6,509 nucleotides of DNA from Angelakisella sp. (GTDB taxonomy: Bacteria > Bacillota > Clostridia > Oscillospirales > Ruminococcaceae): positions 1-6,509 of the forward strand of contig WSMP01000087.1 of assembly GCA_013316495.1 (NCBI GenBank). Direction: 5' to 3'. The notes beneath the pieces are model-generated. The model did no database searches. It was not told where the DNA came from and worked only from the letters and a program-made list of their open reading frames with translations. A program made the position numbers and the translations under genes. This document shows positions 4,631-6,509 of the stretch, one piece after another. Each line of letters opens with the position of its first letter. Position 1 is the stretch's first letter.

Positions 4631-5467
4631 GTGAAGTACCTGAAGATTTTTGTGGAGTTTGAAGAGTATATCCAGGTTCTGGACGACGGGGAGAAGGGGC
4701 GGCTTTTTGCCGCCATGCTGGCCTACGCCAGGGACGGGCAGGAGCCGGAGCTTCCGGGCAACGAGCGTTTCCTTTGGCCGGTGGCCCGCCAGCAGCTGAA
4801 AAACGCTGCCGCCCAGTACCAGAAGGTTTGCGCTGCCAACAGCGCCAACGCCCGCCGGCGTGGCGCCGGGGTGCCCCCGGTGTCTCGCCCTACCGGCGTG
4901 CCGCCGGTGTCTCGCCCTACCCGCCCCTTGCAGGGGCTTGGCCAGAGCGAAGAATCCCAGCAGGTGCCTGGAGACTTAGCCGGCGTGCCGCCGGTGTCTC
5001 GCCCTGCTCGCCCCTTGCAGGGGCTTGGCCAGAGCGAAGAATCCCAGCAGGTGCCTGGAGACCTGGCCAGTGAGGCGGCGGAAGCGGTTGCTTTGGAGGA
5101 TAGGTCTGGCCGGTTAGGGGAACTGGAGCCTCTGGGGGGACGGGCTATCTGCGCCCTGCCCCTGGGGGATGGGGTGGACTACCCCATCTTTGACTGGAAG
5201 GCGGCGGAATGGGCCAGGCAGTTCCCCGGCGCCGACGTCCCCGCCCAGCTTGCCAAAATGCGGGCCTGGCTGCTGGCCCATCCGGAGCGGCGCAAAAGAA
5301 AGCAGGAGATAATCCCCTTTGTGCTGCGGTGGCTGGAAAAGGCCCAAAAGGCCCAAAGGCCCCCCGTCTGCCCGGCTGCTCCCGCCGCCTCCATGGCCGG
5401 GGCGGAGCCTCCCTCCTTCAACCTGGAGGCCATCCGCCAGCTGATGCTGGAAAATTCCGGGGGCTAG
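4631..5467 (+). CDS. DUF6291-like, phage replisome-organiser type protein with repeat insertion
   Basis: A 278-residue protein. Residues 1-75 (MKYLKIFVEFEEYIQVLDD, then EKGRLFAAMLAYARDG and LPGNERFLWPVARQQL) resemble the N-terminal domain found in DUF6291-type and phage replication-initiation proteins of Clostridia; this recognition is from memory of the family. Residues 183-240 (YPIFDWKAAEWARQFPG and RAWLLAHPERRKRKQE, ending in VLRWLEKAQK) look like the helical C-terminal part of such replisome organisers. Between them residues 80-146 are low-complexity and come from an interspersed DNA repeat: one partial unit GVPPVSRPT and two 29-residue units differing in one residue. Removing them leaves a normal-looking two-domain protein. 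The start at 4631 is chosen by the ribosome site; GTG 4610 would add seven residues. No other phage genes are visible nearby, so it is a lone or domesticated copy. Its role in this host is unknown. Confidence 0.8.
   Translation: MKYLKIFVEFEEYIQVLDDGEKGRLFAAMLAYARDGQEPELPGNERFLWPVARQQLKNAAAQYQKVCAANSANARRRGAGVPPVSRPTGVPPVSRPTRPLQGLGQSEESQQVPGDLAGVPPVSRPARPLQGLGQSEESQQVPGDLASEAAEAVALEDRSGRLGELEPLGGRAICALPLGDGVDYPIFDWKAAEWARQFPGADVPAQLAKMRAWLLAHPERRKRKQEIIPFVLRWLEKAQKAQRPPVCPAAPAASMAGAEPPSFNLEAIRQLMLENSGG
4865..5066 (+). repeat. in-frame array of the hairpin repeat inside a coding sequence
   Basis: A short unit (4865-4892) precedes two tandem 87-bp units, 4893-4979 and 4980-5066, which differ at only four positions. 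Because 87 is a multiple of three the frame is kept. Each unit opens with a TGC-loop hairpin (for example ACCGGCG, TGC, CGCCGGT), then TCTCGCCCT, a GCCCC/GGGGC stem, and a tail with AGCGAAGAATCCCAGCAG and GTGCCTGGAG. The same hairpin and tail sequences occur outside genes at 2041-2156 and the same hairpins at 5584-5672. Four of five differences between neighbouring units at the ends are silent or conservative, suggesting recent duplication. Confidence 0.85.
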
Positions 5468-5503
5468 CGGGGAGCTTTGCCTAACCGGCGGCGCCCGCCC
5501 CAA

Positions 5504-5542
5504 AGAAAAAAGCCAGAGCTTCCTTTGCCCTGGCTTCTTTCT
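5504..5542. terminator. bidirectional intrinsic terminator
   Basis: AGAAAAAAGCCAG (5504-5516) pairs with CTGGCTTCTTTCT (5530-5542) with one mismatch around a 13-base loop. The GCCAG/CTGGC core is flanked by T-rich sequence on both strands: CTTCTTTCTT on + and TTTTTTCTTT on -. It sits between the convergent DUF6291-like and RND genes, so it can end both transcripts; the - strand T-run is the stronger. Confidence 0.75.
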
Positions 5543-5583
5543 TCTATCGCTTATCGCTTCTTTTGCAAAACCCCTTGCTGCCC

Positions 5584-5672
5584 AAAGCTCCTGGCAGTGG
5601 CTATCGCCCTTTTGAAGGGTTAAGCCCCCGCAGGGGGCGGGTCGGGCGTGACACCGGGGGCACCCCGGCGGC
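5584..5672 (-). repeat. inverted copy of the hairpin repeat at the 3' end of the RND gene
   Basis: Read on the - strand it shows the TGC-loop hairpin (5670-5652), TCACGCCCGACCC, a GCCCCC-TGC-GGGGGC stem (5638-5624), CTTAA, then CCCTT-CAA-AAGGG (5619-5607) and a tail TGCCAGGAGCTTTG. The order and the CTTAACCC segment match the intergenic copy at 2041-2156. The RND stop codon TAA (5622-5620) is supplied by this CTTAA, so the copy overlaps the last 17 codons or so. Orientation equals that of the gene it ends. Confidence 0.75.
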
Positions 5673-6509
5673 GGGCCTTTTTCGCCGCCTTGCGGCGCCG
5701 GCGCTCCTCCTTGTCAAAGATGAGATAGAAGGTGGGGATAAGAATAAGGGTGAGAAGGGTGGACATAATGAGGCCGCCAATAACCACAACGGCCATGCTC
5801 TCCATCATCTCCACGCCGGAGCCAATCGCCATGGGCAGCAGGCCCACAATGGTGGTGAGGGAGGACATGAGGATAGGCCGCAGCCGCATCTTGCCGGCCC
5901 GGACCAGGGCCTCGTAAATCTCCACCCCTTCCTCCCGGCGCAGGACATTGACATAGTCGATGAGGACGATGGCGTTGTTGACCACGATGCCCTCCAGCAT
6001 CACCAGACCCAGGAGGGAGGTCATGTTCACCGAAGAGCCGGTGACGGCCAGCCCCAGGAAGGAGCCCACCATGGCGAAGGGGATGGAGATGAGCACCACA
6101 ATGGGGAAGCGCAGGGATTCAAACTGCACCGCCATCACGGCGAAGACCAAATAGACGGCGATGGCCATGGCCCGGAAGATGGCGGTGAACTCCTCCATCA
6201 TCATGTCCATCATGTTGCCCTGGGCCACCTCCACCCCGGCGGGGAAGGTCAGCTGGGTGTCCACCGCCTGGAGCACCTTGGCGGTAAGCTGGCTGACGTT
6301 GCTGCCCATGTGGGGGGTGCCGGTGACGGTGACCAAATAGTCCCCGTCCTGGCGGCTGATGGCGGTGGGGGCCTCGGTGTAGGCAATCTCCGCTATGTCG
6401 GTGAGGGCCGCCTGGCCCCCGGCGGGGGTGTCAATCATCATGCCGTAAAGGTCGCTGATATCCACAAAGCGGCCGGTGGGCAGCTCCACCTTCACCGAAT
6501 ACTCCGTCT
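5620..6509 (-). CDS. RND family efflux transporter permease, C-terminal part (5' partial)
   Basis: The frame is open to the window end, so only about the last 296 residues of a protein of roughly 1,000-1,050 are present; the GTG at 6495 is internal. RND permeases are inner-membrane, proton-driven exporters that work as trimers, normally with a membrane-fusion protein; in Gram-positive-type cells the export route is less clear. Numbering from V at 6495, residues 1-105 are the end of the second periplasmic loop, and the last five helices are at about 107-125, 131-150, 157-182, 206-224 and 233-260. Family motifs are GIVVNNAIVLIDY in the middle helix and RLRPILMSSLTTIVGLLPMA leading into the next. 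After the basic tail (EERRRRKAAKKARR) the ending RRGAPGVTPDPPPAGA is unlike the family and is encoded by a repeat copy. Drug, metal or other substrate cannot be told from this part. A bidirectional terminator follows downstream. Confidence 0.95.
   Translation of the reverse strand, partial: TEYSVKVELPTGRFVDISDLYGMMIDTPAGGQAALTDIAEIAYTEAPTAISRQDGDYLVTVTGTPHMGSNVSQLTAKVLQAVDTQLTFPAGVEVAQGNMMDMMMEEFTAIFRAMAIAVYLVFAVMAVQFESLRFPIVVLISIPFAMVGSFLGLAVTGSSVNMTSLLGLVMLEGIVVNNAIVLIDYVNVLRREEGVEIYEALVRAGKMRLRPILMSSLTTIVGLLPMAIGSGVEMMESMAVVVIGGLIMSTLLTLILIPTFYLIFDKEERRRRKAAKKARRRGAPGVTPDPPPAGA

Noticed and set aside
4622..4650. TTGACA resembling a perfect -35 element
   Set aside because: Seventeen bases on there is only GATTTT, and it would place transcription start inside the coding region of the DUF6291-like gene.
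4865..5066. CRISPR array
   Set aside because: Units are directly tandem with no unique spacers and lie in frame in a gene; hairpin repeats elsewhere are not regularly spaced.
5601..5789. 62-codon - strand open frame giving GVPPVSRPTRPLRGL
   Set aside because: It is an alternative frame of the RND gene end; useful only as proof that this repeat copy is homologous to the one in the DUF6291-like gene.

Overview
The window looks like a chromosomal segment from a high-GC gut-type member of the Clostridia, most likely Oscillospiraceae or a relative (Oscillibacter, Flavonifractor or Lawsonibacter-like). I infer this from strong GC bias at third codon positions, GGAGG-type ribosome sites with GTG starts, a Bacillus-type two-domain methionyl-tRNA synthetase, a CPCC-family protein and a DUF6291-like replication protein. 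No taxonomic marker settles it.

Layout. (1) Bases 1-2027, + strand: a tightly packed cluster of a TatD-family metal-dependent hydrolase (5' end outside the window), a small cysteine-rich CPCC protein, a 64-residue two-helix membrane protein and a 302-residue six-helix membrane protein with one external domain. The first three overlap by 1 and 4 bases and the fourth follows after 26 bases, so they are probably one transcript. (2) Bases 2028-2243: a GC-rich multi-hairpin repeat, then a perfect 15-bp AT-rich stem-loop between convergent genes. (3) Bases 2244-4184, - strand: metG. (4) Bases 4185-4630: a divergent intergenic region with the metG promoter and leader hairpin, three 10-bp direct repeats, stem-loops, a doubtful 65-codon ORF and an inverted repeat ahead of the next gene. 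(5) Bases 4631-5467, + strand: a phage-replication-like (DUF6291-type) protein whose middle is built from copies of the same repeat. (6) Bases 5468-5619: a bidirectional terminator and another repeat copy. (7) Bases 5620-6509, - strand: the C-terminal third of an RND efflux permease, running off the window, whose last residues and stop codon lie in that repeat copy.

The most notable feature is the interspersed repeat. Its unit is a GC-rich hairpin with a TGC loop, usually followed by a CGCCC linker and further small hairpins. It occurs intergenically after the 302-residue gene, as an in-frame partly tandem array inside the DUF6291-like gene, and as the 3' end of the RND gene. The stems differ between copies in a compensatory way (CACC/GGTG versus CTCC/GGAG; GG/CC versus GC/GC), which points to selection on, or a mobility mechanism using, folded nucleic acid. 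The coding copies use different reading frames, so the repeat was probably not spread for its peptide. This resembles, by analogy only, the palindromic elements that insert into rickettsial genes.

The genes are mostly unrelated housekeeping or transport functions (translation, efflux, nuclease-type hydrolase). metG and tatD, often neighbours in one direction in Firmicutes, are here convergent and separated by three genes of unknown function.
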